Shown: positions 24,562-33,517 of the stretch, piece by piece
How positions within the stretch are numbered: the first letter of the stretch is position 1
Layout: each line of letters begins with the position of its first letter
Assembly: GCA_014695295.1 (NCBI GenBank)
Contig: JACJNY010000061.1
Span: 124,001 to 188,000 of the forward strand
Reading direction: 5' to 3'
DNA length: 64,000 nucleotides
From: Microcoleus sp. FACHB-61
GTDB lineage: Bacteria; Cyanobacteriota; Cyanobacteriia; Cyanobacteriales; Microcoleaceae
Made by a program: the position numbers and the translations under genes
The notes under the pieces: generated by a model
The model's database searches: none
Told to the model about the DNA's origin: nothing
The model's input: only the letters and a program-made list of their open reading frames with translations

Positions 24562-25482
24562 TCATTCAACAGGCTTCACATCGTGAAACCTAGTATAATC
24601 AACCACCCGCCCTCCCGTCGCCGATTTCAAAAGAATATCTACAAACCGCATATTCCACATAATTTCAGACGCCACAAAAGAATGTCGCGCGTGAATAGTT
24701 TGCGAAACAGTTTCGTCAATTCCTGTTAACGTAATTACAATTTCCGCTTGCTGATCTATCAAGTCTTGGGCAGTAAGTTGGTACAAAGGACTGCTCTCCT
24801 CAATTGCGTGCATAACCGTCCAAGTTAATGCAAAAATCGGAGAGTGACTCCGCACCAATTGCAAATCGTAAAAACGGCGCATAAATTCTCCTTCCGGTGT
24901 TACCTCGTCACGGATCAAAGTAGCTCGCTGCTGCGCTTCTAAAATTTGGTTGAAACGCTGATTTGCCGTGCGGTACATCAGAGTCGGAACGCCGTTGAAA
25001 GGAGCGATCACAGCTACGCGGCTGAAGATAACTCTAGCTGTTGGTCGGGAAAATCTAGCAAAAGCCAGTCCCGTAATCATCGCGACTCCCCACAAACCAA
25101 AAAGCGCTTGGATCGCGACTATAGTATTAGCGTAATCCGTGCGCGGATACATGGCGCCGTAGCCGATCGTCGCCATTGTTTGCACGCTGAAATAAAAGGC
25201 ATCTTGGAAAGAACCCGGCCGCGCGTTAGCAATGCAATCTCCTCCCGCCAAGTAAGCTAAGGCAAATAAAGAATTTGTGACTGTATAGGAGAGACAAATG
25301 AGCATGAAAAATCGCGACCAAGAAAGAGTTAGCAGCCTGTGGTAGAGGTCGGCAAAATGCAGGCGAGGTACTCCCAACTTGACAATATTTAATGGGAATT
25401 GTCCTTTGCGACTGACTAAACGAGCCTGTGGCTGGTGGTTGTGGTGAGTTTTCATTGCGATTTGTAACTCCTGCTGTTTCAA
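24562..25482 (-). CDS. KirBac-type inward-rectifier potassium channel
   Basis: The 306-residue protein has an amphipathic slide helix (about 42-52), TM1 (about 57-80), a pore helix with the K+ selectivity filter TIGYG (105-109), TM2 (about 117-142) and a C-terminal beta-rich IRK domain (about 145-300). These are the defining parts of KirBac channels, which form tetramers in the cytoplasmic membrane. The gene is monocistronic and ends 60 bp from the DUF433 gene. A start further inside (MKTHH) is possible. Confidence 0.93.
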   Translation of the reverse strand: MKQQELQIAMKTHHNHQPQARLVSRKGQFPLNIVKLGVPRLHFADLYHRLLTLSWSRFFMLICLSYTVTNSLFALAYLAGGDCIANARPGSFQDAFYFSVQTMATIGYGAMYPRTDYANTIVAIQALFGLWGVAMITGLAFARFSRPTARVIFSRVAVIAPFNGVPTLMYRTANQRFNQILEAQQRATLIRDEVTPEGEFMRRFYDLQLVRSHSPIFALTWTVMHAIEESSPLYQLTAQDLIDQQAEIVITLTGIDETVSQTIHARHSFVASEIMWNMRFVDILLKSATGGRVVDYTRFHDVKPVE

Positions 25483-25567
25483 TTTGTAACTATTGCTTGG
25501 AGCGGGAAAACTTATCCTTTAGACTGATGTCTGATTCCAAAAATTCGGATAAAAGCGGAGTTTAGAA

Positions 25568-25888
25568 ATGGTTGAGCTTAACTGGCGTGACTATCTCGTT
25601 ATGGTTTCTTTTGTGGCTTCTATTGCGGGTCTAGTCCTGCTGGGTGATAATCGCAACTCACCGCCAACGGACGATCGCACTTTGAGCGAAGAAATCCTAA
25701 TCAAGATGAGCTTTACTTACTGGATAGTGTACTGCATATCTTTTTTCGGGCTGAAACTTCACCTACCAGAGGATAGCTGGTTATTGCTCAGTTTGAAGCT
25801 GACTACGGTTCTTTCTTACTTGTTGACTGCTTCTAGCATACTCAGCCTGCCGCTGCAACGCATGGCTGTCCGACGAGTTGAAGATTAA
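25568..25888 (+). CDS. Small membrane protein of unknown function
   Basis: I do not recognise this 106-residue protein. Three hydrophobic segments are seen at about 9-27, 47-66 and 71-94, separated by a charged loop (NRNSPPTDDRTLSEE). A GGAG ribosome-binding site (25557-25560) precedes the ATG by seven bases. It diverges from the KirBac gene 85 bp away, so the two could share control elements; a functional link to the channel is only suggested by position. Confidence 0.65.
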   Translation: MVELNWRDYLVMVSFVASIAGLVLLGDNRNSPPTDDRTLSEEILIKMSFTYWIVYCISFFGLKLHLPEDSWLLLSLKLTTVLSYLLTASSILSLPLQRMAVRRVED

Positions 25889-25897
25889 CAAAAGGTG

Positions 25898-25960
25898 TTT
25901 GTAGTGAGGACTTCAGTTCTTTCGATCGCGGTGAATAAAGACTAAAGTCCTGACTGCAAA
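25898..25960. repeat. Dispersed TAGTGAGGACTT hairpin element (copy 2)
   Basis: It starts TTTGTAGTGAGGACTTCAGT and ends ACTAAAGTCCTGACTGCAAA, forming an imperfect inverted repeat around a GC-rich centre. It is related to the elements at 4919-4962 and 48825-48893. It may serve as the terminator of the upstream membrane-protein gene. Confidence 0.7.
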
Positions 25961-26317
25961 GCTATTTGAGTTATATTACCGGGCAATAAGCTCACAGCTA
26001 GCGGCGAGCTTGTTTAATTATTTATTATGTAAGGGATGCAGGCTAAGGCGCTCAAAATGGCTGCTGTCGATCGCACTCGCACTTGAAATTGCCATTCTCT
26101 TCCTGCTTTCCCTTGGCTGCGGCAATCTCACAAAATATCCTCATGCTGCCGGTAATCACGCCTTGGGCACTTCGCAGCGGTGCACTCACCCTTAAAGCCG
26201 ATCGAGTATCCGTTGGCGAAGCCGGCGCGTTAGTGCATAGCATGAGGTGGAGTTGGTGACCTGCCTACACTGTATGCCATAGCATAGCGTGTAGGAGTCT
26301 GCCACTAATTTAGTTGG
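25961..26317. other. Intergenic region with a hairpin near 26264-26295
   Basis: CCTACAC (26264-26270) and GTGTAGG (26289-26295) enclose further partial complementarity, a plausible terminator for the minus-strand gene ending at 26318 or a small palindromic repeat. A 61-codon TTG-started frame at 26010 was judged unreliable. Nothing else was seen. Confidence 0.45.
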
Positions 26318-27652
26318 TTAGGATTTAAAGCCTTTAGAGCTTTTCTTTTTCTCTTGGGGTTTGGACTTTGACTTATTAACTTCGCCTAAAGCTTCCTGAA
26401 ATAAGTTGTGCAGGTGCACGGGAACGCTGGCAATTTCCGGGAGTTCGGGTTCTAAAGGTTTTTTAAACTCTTGCAGCAGGGCATCTAAATCGCGATCGAT
26501 CTGAAAATTAGTCCGCTGCAGTACAGTTTGCAAAATTTGTTCTAATTTCGCTGGATTAACTTTAGCTAACCGTTGCCAAATCCAGACATTAATTGCAGGA
26601 TCTTCTAGATAGTTACGCACCAGCTTTTCGTAACCGGGAACGGTTGAAAAGTCTTCGGCTGCTAGCAGTGCAGTAAATTGAGCGTAAGTAGACAAAAAGG
26701 TTTGTCCCCAGCGAGGATGAGAAAGTGCTGTCACCTGTTCGGCTTTCTTGAAGCGATCGGGCAATTCGACTTTCGGCATTACCATTTTTGAACTAGCATT
26801 GCTGTCGAGCATTACCTCAACTGCTTTAGCATCAGCACCTGCTGCCGCGATTGCTGCTGCTTTGATTTCTTCTCGATCGACTCCGGCATCTTCAACGATA
26901 TCCGCCAGAGATTTACTTCCATCAACGCCGATATCAGCTAGGCGTTTTTTAGTGATGAATTCCTGAAATTCAGCCAACTGTTTATTCAGGTGATATCCCG
27001 ATAGCGTCAATTCCTCACTGCCAAAAAATTCGGTAAAATCTTCGTGGTAGTGTTCTACCGACTGCCAAGCTTGCTCTAACAATTCCGGGGCATCGCTGTA
27101 CAGGTTATTTTTGTGATTTTGCTTGAAATTGCCGATCGCCACCGCCAACTTCGGCTTACCCAATTTCCCCATCACGATGGGAGAGCTCGAAAGTATCCAC
27201 CAGTCATCGGTGAGGGGAGCAATCCGAGCCCGCAAGATTTCTCCTAACTTAAAGCGAGACATTTCTGCAAGAAAATTAGCACTGTTGGGCTTGACAACGT
27301 AGTGCTTGGCTGTCAGCCAGTTCATCAGTTCAAACCTGTCGGGGAAAACTTTAGTAATTTCAAATAAGCCCGTGAAGCTTCTGTGCCGCCAACTTTCCAG
27401 CAAGCTGCGATCGTTCTGGGTTAAATCCGGTTGACTTTCGACAAATAGGTCGATCGGCGTTTTGTCTCCGACTTTACCTTCGACTGTAAAACTGTCAATC
27501 ACTTGATTTTGCTGAGCAATGTCGTAGCGCTCACCAGTCGATCGAGCTGCAGCATAAGCTTCCAAAGCTACCGCCAACTCTCCCTCAGCATCCAGCACAA
27601 AGTCAATTAAATTTTGCTTGAGTGTCCAAGCTCTTTCCAACATTTCATCCAC
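26318..27652 (-). CDS. Conserved cyanobacterial protein of unknown function
   Basis: This 444-residue protein is not assigned to a known family here. It is rich in helices, soluble, without signal peptide or membrane segment. Notable parts are an N-terminal MLERAWTLKQNLIDFVLDAE helix, an Ala-rich helix at about 265-285 (KAAAIAAAGADAKAVEVM) and a Lys/Ser-rich basic tail (KSKSKPQEKKKSSKGFKS), possibly for nucleic-acid or membrane contact. It is monocistronic. Codon use matches its neighbours. No enzyme motif was visible. Confidence 0.75.
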   Translation of the reverse strand: MDEMLERAWTLKQNLIDFVLDAEGELAVALEAYAAARSTGERYDIAQQNQVIDSFTVEGKVGDKTPIDLFVESQPDLTQNDRSLLESWRHRSFTGLFEITKVFPDRFELMNWLTAKHYVVKPNSANFLAEMSRFKLGEILRARIAPLTDDWWILSSSPIVMGKLGKPKLAVAIGNFKQNHKNNLYSDAPELLEQAWQSVEHYHEDFTEFFGSEELTLSGYHLNKQLAEFQEFITKKRLADIGVDGSKSLADIVEDAGVDREEIKAAAIAAAGADAKAVEVMLDSNASSKMVMPKVELPDRFKKAEQVTALSHPRWGQTFLSTYAQFTALLAAEDFSTVPGYEKLVRNYLEDPAINVWIWQRLAKVNPAKLEQILQTVLQRTNFQIDRDLDALLQEFKKPLEPELPEIASVPVHLHNLFQEALGEVNKSKSKPQEKKKSSKGFKS

Positions 27653-28207
27653 AATTTATACCGATTTTGAATGAGAGGATTTAGATTTTTAACAATTATC
27701 GGACTTGAAGCAACCGACGCTTTACGCTCCGGCTGCGATTGAAGAAAGCGCATGGCGAACAATGACAAAAATATGCGATCGATGCCTCAGTCCTGAATTA
27801 GTTTAATTTTAAGGCTAATAGTCAAAAAAAAATGCCAAATTTAAACGGAAGCATCCCGATTCTGTAACAAGCGTTTTTTACGACCTGCGAGCGTCCCGCA
27901 AAGCTTTGCCCATATATCTCGCTTCGATGTCTCACAGCGAACACTGCTTTAAAAGAAAAACCTTGCTGAAAAATGCGATTTCAACTTAGCCTAAAAATAC
28001 CCCTCCCCGATGTAGAGAGGGGCTCAAAATCCCCAAGAACTTCGCTAAACTCGCGTTAAAAACACTGCCACATATCAACAACAGTCCCAGACGCAGCAAC
28101 CGGGTTTTTTTATGAAAACACTTCCCTGCATTCCGGTACCCGGCTAAAAATAACCGGAACGCTTTAGTTTGTGGGCGCCCGAGACTGAAAAATACTTGCG
28201 ATCGCTC
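27653..28207. other. Intergenic region, no gene recognised
   Basis: It holds the promoter of the 444-residue protein gene and the 3' end of the glycine-zipper gene. Short complementary stretches (CCGGTACCCGG and an AACCGG downstream, about 28133-28160) could form a terminator. No tRNA-like fold, open frame or tandem repeat was found. Confidence 0.5.
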
Positions 28208-28729
28208 TTAGCGGCCGTCTTTGTCAATGTCGCCGGGTACAGCGCGTTCCACGCGATCCCAAGCGTCGCGCGTGGCGTGCTTAGCTTTTTCCCAAGTCAC
28301 ATTAGACTTACCGCGATTTGTTTCGTAGTCGCGCTGCAAATCCGGTTCGATCTCGTCGAATTTCTTACCAGTAGCGCCATAGCGGGTGTATCCCTCATAA
28401 CCGGTGCGGTATGCAGGCTGATAGTCTTGGTAAGTCGCGCTCGTGTCGGCGTAAGGACGGGAGCTGTAGTTGCTTTCCCAGTAAGCATCTTCTACTGTGG
28501 GGTCGATCGCCTCGGCCACACCTTTGCCCACCAAACCGCCACTAAACGAACCCACAACAGCGCCTACAACTGCTCCTACAGGCCCTCCGATGGCACCGCC
28601 GATCGCAGCACCTGCAGCACCGGCACTCGCCGCACCAAGACCCGTTCCTACTGGATGAGCCCCCTTTTCCCCAGAAAGCGGGTCGAGGTTAGCATCAGGT
28701 TCATGTACCGTTTTTTTGTCATCGCTCAT
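28208..28729 (-). CDS. Glycine-zipper protein, stress-type, unknown function
   Basis: The 173-residue protein is hydrophilic except for a Gly/Ala-rich glycine-zipper stretch at about 31-69 (GAAIGGAIGGPVGAVVGAVV and neighbours), which can insert in membranes. The rest is Tyr-, Asp- and Arg-rich (residues 80-140), with a charged C-terminal helix (WEKAKHATRDAWDRVERA) like that of desiccation or salt-stress proteins. No signal peptide is visible. An AAGGAAAAA purine run precedes the ATG. Function is unknown; a protective role is an inference from composition. Confidence 0.7.
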   Translation of the reverse strand: MSDDKKTVHEPDANLDPLSGEKGAHPVGTGLGAASAGAAGAAIGGAIGGPVGAVVGAVVGSFSGGLVGKGVAEAIDPTVEDAYWESNYSSRPYADTSATYQDYQPAYRTGYEGYTRYGATGKKFDEIEPDLQRDYETNRGKSNVTWEKAKHATRDAWDRVERAVPGDIDKDGR

Positions 28730-28894
28730 GATATTTTTTTCCTTTTATCTAACTGTAACTATGATTAAATTTACCTTTTAAATTAATATCTATTCATCTG
28801 CCTTAAGGATGAACCTGCTCGCTTAAAAAGAAGGGGAAGGACAAAACCGTCTTAAACGCAAAAAGTTGTTTGACAGGTTCCTCTAACGCGGTAA

Positions 28895-28911
28895 GGTGCG
28901 CATTGCGCACC
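28895..28911. repeat. GGTGCGCA-n-TGCGCACC palindrome (copy 2)
   Basis: This is the same 17-base palindrome as at 5535-5551, differing only in the central base. It lies between the glycine-zipper gene and the small secreted protein gene, so it is clearly a dispersed element rather than part of one operon. Confidence 0.6.
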
Positions 28912-29012
28912 CTACATAATTAGGTTGAAGTGAGTTCTGAGATCGGCTCAATTGTCTACTCACGGAAGCTCAGTCTTGACCCGCAACTTCGGTTAGATAG
29001 AAAATTGTAGAT

Positions 29013-29369
29013 TTAGTCGTTGCCCGTGACTTTTTCTAGGAGATCTTCAGCTTTTTGAACTATGTTTTCTTGCGGGTGTTCTCCCTTGTACTCCTGTAAG
29101 CTTTTGTCATAAGCTTTCTCGGCATTTGCAGGATTTTGAGATGTTTTGACTATTTCATCGTAATCTGCTGCTTGGGGATTGAGATCCTCGAAACTTACTG
29201 CGGGGTCAGTAATTGTAGCTTCTTGCGGCGCGCGGCTCTTGTCTTGACCTGCGTAAGCAGCCTGAGTGGGTACTACCGCTAGACCTAGCAGACCAATGAA
29301 AGCCAGCGTACAGACCAGCAAAATGCTTTGGCTCAATGTTTGTCCCAGAGCTTTTAAAACCCGCTTCAT
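29013..29369 (-). CDS. Small secreted or thylakoid-lumen protein of unknown function
   Basis: This 118-residue protein has a clear Sec signal peptide: a basic start (MKRVLKALG), a hydrophobic core at about 15-33 and an Ala-x-Ala-type cleavage site (TQAAYA) near 41. The mature part is hydrophilic and helical (AEKAYDKSLQEYKGEH), with no cysteine. It recalls small lumenal or low-temperature-induced cyanobacterial proteins, but I cannot place it in a family. The ATG follows GAGGAGAA with good spacing. It is separated from its neighbours by several hundred bases. Confidence 0.75.
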   Translation of the reverse strand: MKRVLKALGQTLSQSILLVCTLAFIGLLGLAVVPTQAAYAGQDKSRAPQEATITDPAVSFEDLNPQAADYDEIVKTSQNPANAEKAYDKSLQEYKGEHPQENIVQKAEDLLEKVTGND

Positions 29370-29769
29370 ATCAAATTCTCCTCGTATTTTTCCGCAAAAA
29401 TTATGGTGTTTGTCGCCCCTTCACTGCGATCGCACTTTTCAAAATTTAGCGATCGGGGCAACTTTTGTTGCAAGTGCTGCACCCAGAGACAGCGAAAAGG
29501 GAGATTTACTGTGTTGGGAAATATATTAAACCCCTGCTCGTTAACTTTACTTCTACCAAAAGATAGATTAGTTCGCTCCGCTTCTAAATAGAAAATTCCT
29601 CACATCACGTACCATGCTCAGTAACAGGCTAGGAGTGCCCCTTCCACAACTAATAAACTTTCTTGGATGACAGACTCCAAAGCCTGTTTATGAAAGGCTG
29701 ATTGAGATTGCTACCCCATTTCAGTTATTCGCAACTGGAGAAACATTCCAACGGATTTAAAGCCAAAAC
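29370..29769. other. Intergenic region, no gene recognised
   Basis: It holds the promoter of the small secreted protein and the 3' end of the reductase gene. Two frames that read into the region from 29266 and 29403 on the + strand have no domain and are not called. No repeat or RNA was seen. Confidence 0.5.
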
Positions 29770-30870
29770 TTACAACCATTCTTGATTAATATTGAGGTTG
29801 CGACTCTGCATCGCTTGTTCAAATAGTTCGGTAGAAAGAGCTTGCTCTACCGACCAAACGCCCGGTTTTTTTAGTTCTCCTTCTAACATTAATTGAGCTA
29901 TGCTGCCAGTACCGAGGCCCGTAGCGACGGCGGCACTGGGGTGTATCGCTGTCGAGCAAACTTTAGCGGGCTGACCGTTTTTGAGACCGGTCACTTGCGA
30001 TCGCACTGCCACACCAACCCCACTAAAACTATTAGTAACACTGGTCATCCCATAACTGACGTAGGAGAGAAATTCAATCACGGAGTTATTTTTGAGCCAG
30101 CTAGTCGGCCAATACTTGGCAACAAACCAGGTAAGGTGATTGTAAAGGTCGGGAGACGTACCGAATTTAGTCACAACTGATTTGACGGGGAAAGTTTCCG
30201 GCAAAGTGATTGCTTCCGGCATATCGAACCAGTAAACCCCTGTTTTGCCGTAGGGTGCGGGGAATTCAATTGTTTCGCGATGGCTGTAGGGTTGTACTTG
30301 CTGCCACTTGCGATCGGTCCAAACCTCAAAAGGTGTTTGCAAGCCTAAAAAAGTGGTTCTCATGACGGTAACGCCAGCACCGCCAGAACCTCCGACTACA
30401 TAACTCAAATGGATGTGTTCTGCTTCATCTAATTGTTCCACATCTCGGCGTACCATGCTGTTAGACACACCGGGGAAAATGCCCGTATTAATAATAGCAG
30501 TAATCCCAGCATTTTTAGCGGCTTCGCGCAATTCTAAAGCCTTGCGAGTAAAACTGCGGCTGTCACTGACATCAGTATAATTAACACCTGCTTCGATGCA
30601 AGTTTTCAGCACGCCGGCGTCTCGGTAGTGAAAAGGTCCCGCACAGTGAACGACAAGATTAGACTCTGAAACAGCTTTGTGCAGGGCTGCACTGTCCGCT
30701 AAATCAAAAGTTTGGTACTGCACCCGATCCGGCGGCAATCCCGGCCCAATAGAGGCTTCAGAGTTGCGTCCGGTAACGGTAATTTCTGCGTCGGTATGGG
30801 TAACAAGGTCTTGGGCAACGCTGCTGCCAATTCGTCCCCGACCGCCGACAATCAAAACTCGGTTTGCCAT
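29770..30870 (-). CDS. Saccharopine dehydrogenase-like NAD(P)-binding oxidoreductase
   Basis: The 366-residue protein begins with a Rossmann motif VLIVGGRGRIGSSVA (residues 5-19), followed by TGRN and a VVHCAGPFHY segment typical of the saccharopine dehydrogenase-like reductase family. A central GGSGGAGVTVMRTTFLG stretch and a partly hydrophobic C-terminal region follow. The substrate is unknown; members act on lipids or amino-acid derivatives. It lies downstream of crtO on the same strand with a 486-bp gap and a terminator-like hairpin, so it is probably transcribed separately. Confidence 0.82.
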   Translation of the reverse strand: MANRVLIVGGRGRIGSSVAQDLVTHTDAEITVTGRNSEASIGPGLPPDRVQYQTFDLADSAALHKAVSESNLVVHCAGPFHYRDAGVLKTCIEAGVNYTDVSDSRSFTRKALELREAAKNAGITAIINTGIFPGVSNSMVRRDVEQLDEAEHIHLSYVVGGSGGAGVTVMRTTFLGLQTPFEVWTDRKWQQVQPYSHRETIEFPAPYGKTGVYWFDMPEAITLPETFPVKSVVTKFGTSPDLYNHLTWFVAKYWPTSWLKNNSVIEFLSYVSYGMTSVTNSFSGVGVAVRSQVTGLKNGQPAKVCSTAIHPSAAVATGLGTGSIAQLMLEGELKKPGVWSVEQALSTELFEQAMQSRNLNINQEWL

Positions 30871-31356
30871 CGCTCAAAAAAGGGTAACGCCATCTTTCAG
30901 TGTATCAACTTTGGGTAAGCCTTTTCACCCGAATAAAGTATAAATTTATGAGAAGGCCAGATGCTGGGGGATCGGTGGCGATCGCCCAGATCTGCATATG
31001 GGGAGGGACTTCTCTCAGCGACTTGCCTGTTCTGCTAAATTACAGGTTTGGCTGCGGCGCTAAGTTTAAAAATGCCTTCAGCGTTAACTTGTTCTTCTAA
31101 TATTGAGAATTTTATCGATGGAATATGCTCTCTGATGACAAAATATTTTAACAGATTTGACGGAGCGCGAACCGCCGCCAGCCTTGGCGAAAGATGCACC
31201 GGATTTAGAAAAGGTATTGATGGCGCCCGCCGTTTTCCCTTCACAGGGAATCAACCAGAAAAAATTCTCGCATTCACCGACTGATAAATCAATACAAACA
31301 AACGCAGATGTGATTCATCTGCGTTTATTGGCCTTCATCTGCCGTTGCTAAAAATC
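30871..31356. other. Intergenic region crtO / reductase
   Basis: Apart from the hairpin at 31300-31326 no element was recognised. Several short frames on both strands (31035-31284) have no domain. It holds the promoter of the reductase gene and the 3' end of crtO. Confidence 0.45.
31300..31326 (-). terminator. Terminator of crtO
   Basis: AAACGCAGATG (31300-31310) and CATCTGCGTTT (31316-31326) are perfect 11-base inverted repeats with a five-base loop. On the minus strand the stem is followed by GTTTGTATTG. It lies 31 bases after the crtO stop. Confidence 0.75.
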
Positions 31357-33054
31357 TTACTTCTCATTACTCCGAAATACCGACTTACCCTTCGCTTTCA
31401 GAGTATTAGCCGCATCTGCTAAAGTCTGGGCGAAAGGCTGCTGCGAGTGCATGAAAACGCGAGCCGTATTGCGTCCCGGCATCCCCGAAATCGATCCACC
31501 CGGATGCGTTCCCGCCCCCGTCAGAAACAAACCCTCGATCGGCGTTTTGTAATTCGCCAACTCCGGTAAAGGACGGAAAAATATCATCTGATCCAACGTC
31601 ATGTCAACGTGATAATAATTCCCCTTCAAAGCCCCCAAACGCTCTCCCAATTCCGCCGGACTTTCCACGTGGCGACCGATAATTGAATTTTTGATATTTG
31701 GCGCGTATTCTGCTAATTTATCGATGCAGCGATCGGCAACTTTGTTTTTCAGCTCATCCGTCCAACCCGTACCGTGCTGGCCGGTTCCTTCAGCATTTTC
31801 GATCATGTAAGGAGCAAAAAATTCAATCCAAGCCGTATGATGTCCGGGGGGAGCCATTGACGGGTCTAGTACCGTCGGAAACACTACATACATCGATGGG
31901 TCAGAGTCGGGAATTCTGCCGATTGAAGGCTCGCTGTGAGAAATTTCAACGTGTCTCACCGAGTCTGCAATTAAAACCGAGCCGATTAAATATTCCTCCC
32001 GATGATTCCAGCGATCGAATCTAGGCGCTTCATTGAGAGCTAAGTCTATTTTGAGAATAGTCTCGTTGTTGTTAACAATTTTGCGCTCCAATCTTTCCCG
32101 CAAATCCGGGTCGGCACTGTCAACATCGCTGGAGTCCACTAAGTGCAGAAACAAGCGCTTAGCATCAATATTAGAAATGACACCTTTTGTAGCGCGGTAT
32201 TCCGTGCCGTTGGCAACTCGAACTCCCACAGCGCGACCGTCATCAATTAATATTTTCTCGACGTGCTGGTCGGTAAGTACCACACCCGAGTAACTTTTCA
32301 CTACACTAAGCAGCGCTTGCACTAATGCACCCGTCCCTCCGCGCGGTCTTGCCATGCCGGGATTGTGTCTCATTGCCAGCATAATTGCGCCTACAGCAAG
32401 GGTTTTTTGCGAAGGAGGCGCGCCGAGTTCTGCGGCGAATCTTGCTAGGGGTGCTTTGATAAATTCCTCGTCAAACCACTCGTTGAGAAGGTCTTCAGCG
32501 CTGGTGAGCATCGTGCGAATAAAGTCCAGCGTTTTGTCGGGTGAACCGATGACTGACAATAAATCTTTGATCTTTGAAATATCGTAGTTGCCCAGAATAT
32601 CTATGATGGATTTTGGTGGCGCATTAAACATCGGAACCATTGCCCCTAAAGCCCGCTGCCAAAAGTCTGTATATTCGGCATATTTTTTAGCATCGCGCTC
32701 GTTGTAGCGGGCAATTTCAGCACAAGTTTTTTCTACTGATTTGTGCGCTAAGAAATATTTGCCGTCGGGATGCGGACAAAAGGCAACTGGATCGCAGAAA
32801 AGATATTCTAAACCGTGTTTTTCCAGCTCTAATTCTTCTACAACTGGCCCTAAATGGATAAATTCGTGGTCGATCGCGCACATATTGAATTTAAAATCCG
32901 GCAATTCGGGAATCGCAGCTTCAGTAGTTGCCGCGCCGCCGGGAACCGAACGTTTTTCTAACAAAAGGACGGTATATCCCGCTTTGAGGAGATAAGAGGC
33001 GCAGACCAGTCCATTGTGACCTGCTCCAATGATAATCACGTCATACGTTTGCAT
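31357..33054 (-). CDS. crtO: Beta-carotene ketolase CrtO
   Basis: This 565-residue FAD-dependent protein belongs to the CrtI-related desaturase/ketolase family and introduces 4-keto groups into beta-carotene to give echinenone or canthaxanthin. It has an N-terminal dinucleotide-binding motif (DVIIIGAGHNGLVCASYLL, 5-23) with a following LLEKRSVPGGAA, a middle RPRGGTGALVQAL segment and the C-terminal FAD motif GLFLTGAGTHPGGSISGMPG. Length and motifs match cyanobacterial CrtO rather than phytoene desaturase. Echinenone is the ligand precursor of orange carotenoid protein. The gene is monocistronic with a strong terminator. Confidence 0.9.
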   Translation of the reverse strand: MQTYDVIIIGAGHNGLVCASYLLKAGYTVLLLEKRSVPGGAATTEAAIPELPDFKFNMCAIDHEFIHLGPVVEELELEKHGLEYLFCDPVAFCPHPDGKYFLAHKSVEKTCAEIARYNERDAKKYAEYTDFWQRALGAMVPMFNAPPKSIIDILGNYDISKIKDLLSVIGSPDKTLDFIRTMLTSAEDLLNEWFDEEFIKAPLARFAAELGAPPSQKTLAVGAIMLAMRHNPGMARPRGGTGALVQALLSVVKSYSGVVLTDQHVEKILIDDGRAVGVRVANGTEYRATKGVISNIDAKRLFLHLVDSSDVDSADPDLRERLERKIVNNNETILKIDLALNEAPRFDRWNHREEYLIGSVLIADSVRHVEISHSEPSIGRIPDSDPSMYVVFPTVLDPSMAPPGHHTAWIEFFAPYMIENAEGTGQHGTGWTDELKNKVADRCIDKLAEYAPNIKNSIIGRHVESPAELGERLGALKGNYYHVDMTLDQMIFFRPLPELANYKTPIEGLFLTGAGTHPGGSISGMPGRNTARVFMHSQQPFAQTLADAANTLKAKGKSVFRSNEK

Positions 33055-33517
33055 AGATGAAGCTCTGGGGATAAGATATTTTGCTCATTTTACAAATGTT
33101 AACAAGTTGGCAGTCTCTACCAATAGAAATAGATTCATCTTAAGAGAGTAGTTTGAGCATCTTACAAAAGAGATAGCCTGCCGCAAATTTTTAACTGCGA
33201 TCGCCCTGATTTCCTCTCTGATTTTAAGAGCGATCGCCCTCTGAAAAATTGCCCAGTATTATACCGCATTTAGTCACGTTTGTTTGCAAAAAAAAAGTTA
33301 AGCACCAGTAATATCTGCCAGATAAACCCGAGTTTTTTAAACGAAGGAAAAGGCAAGAGGCAACAGACAAGAGGCAAGAGAAAAGGTTTTGAGATTGTAT
33401 ACTTCTTCGCAACGCTGCGATTGGAAAGAGTTAAGCCTTACGAAAATTACTTACTCAACCCTCAAAACTAATTACCAATTACCAATTACCACTTACCAAT
33501 TAGTACCTTGAGAAATA
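33055..33517. other. Intergenic region with heptad repeat 33470-33502
   Basis: It holds the crtO promoter and the 3' end of the TPR gene. Four units of CCAATTA-type repeats (ACCAATTACCAATTACC) lie at 33470-33502 near the TPR gene stop. Several HIP1 octamers occur. No gene or RNA was recognised. Confidence 0.6.

Noticed and set aside
26010-26195. 61-codon frame with a lipobox-like LSLGCG
   Set aside because: TTG start without a ribosome-binding site, and a low-complexity end reading into repeats.
31035-31284. Overlapping short frames on both strands
   Set aside because: No recognisable domain on either strand and no ribosome-binding site.
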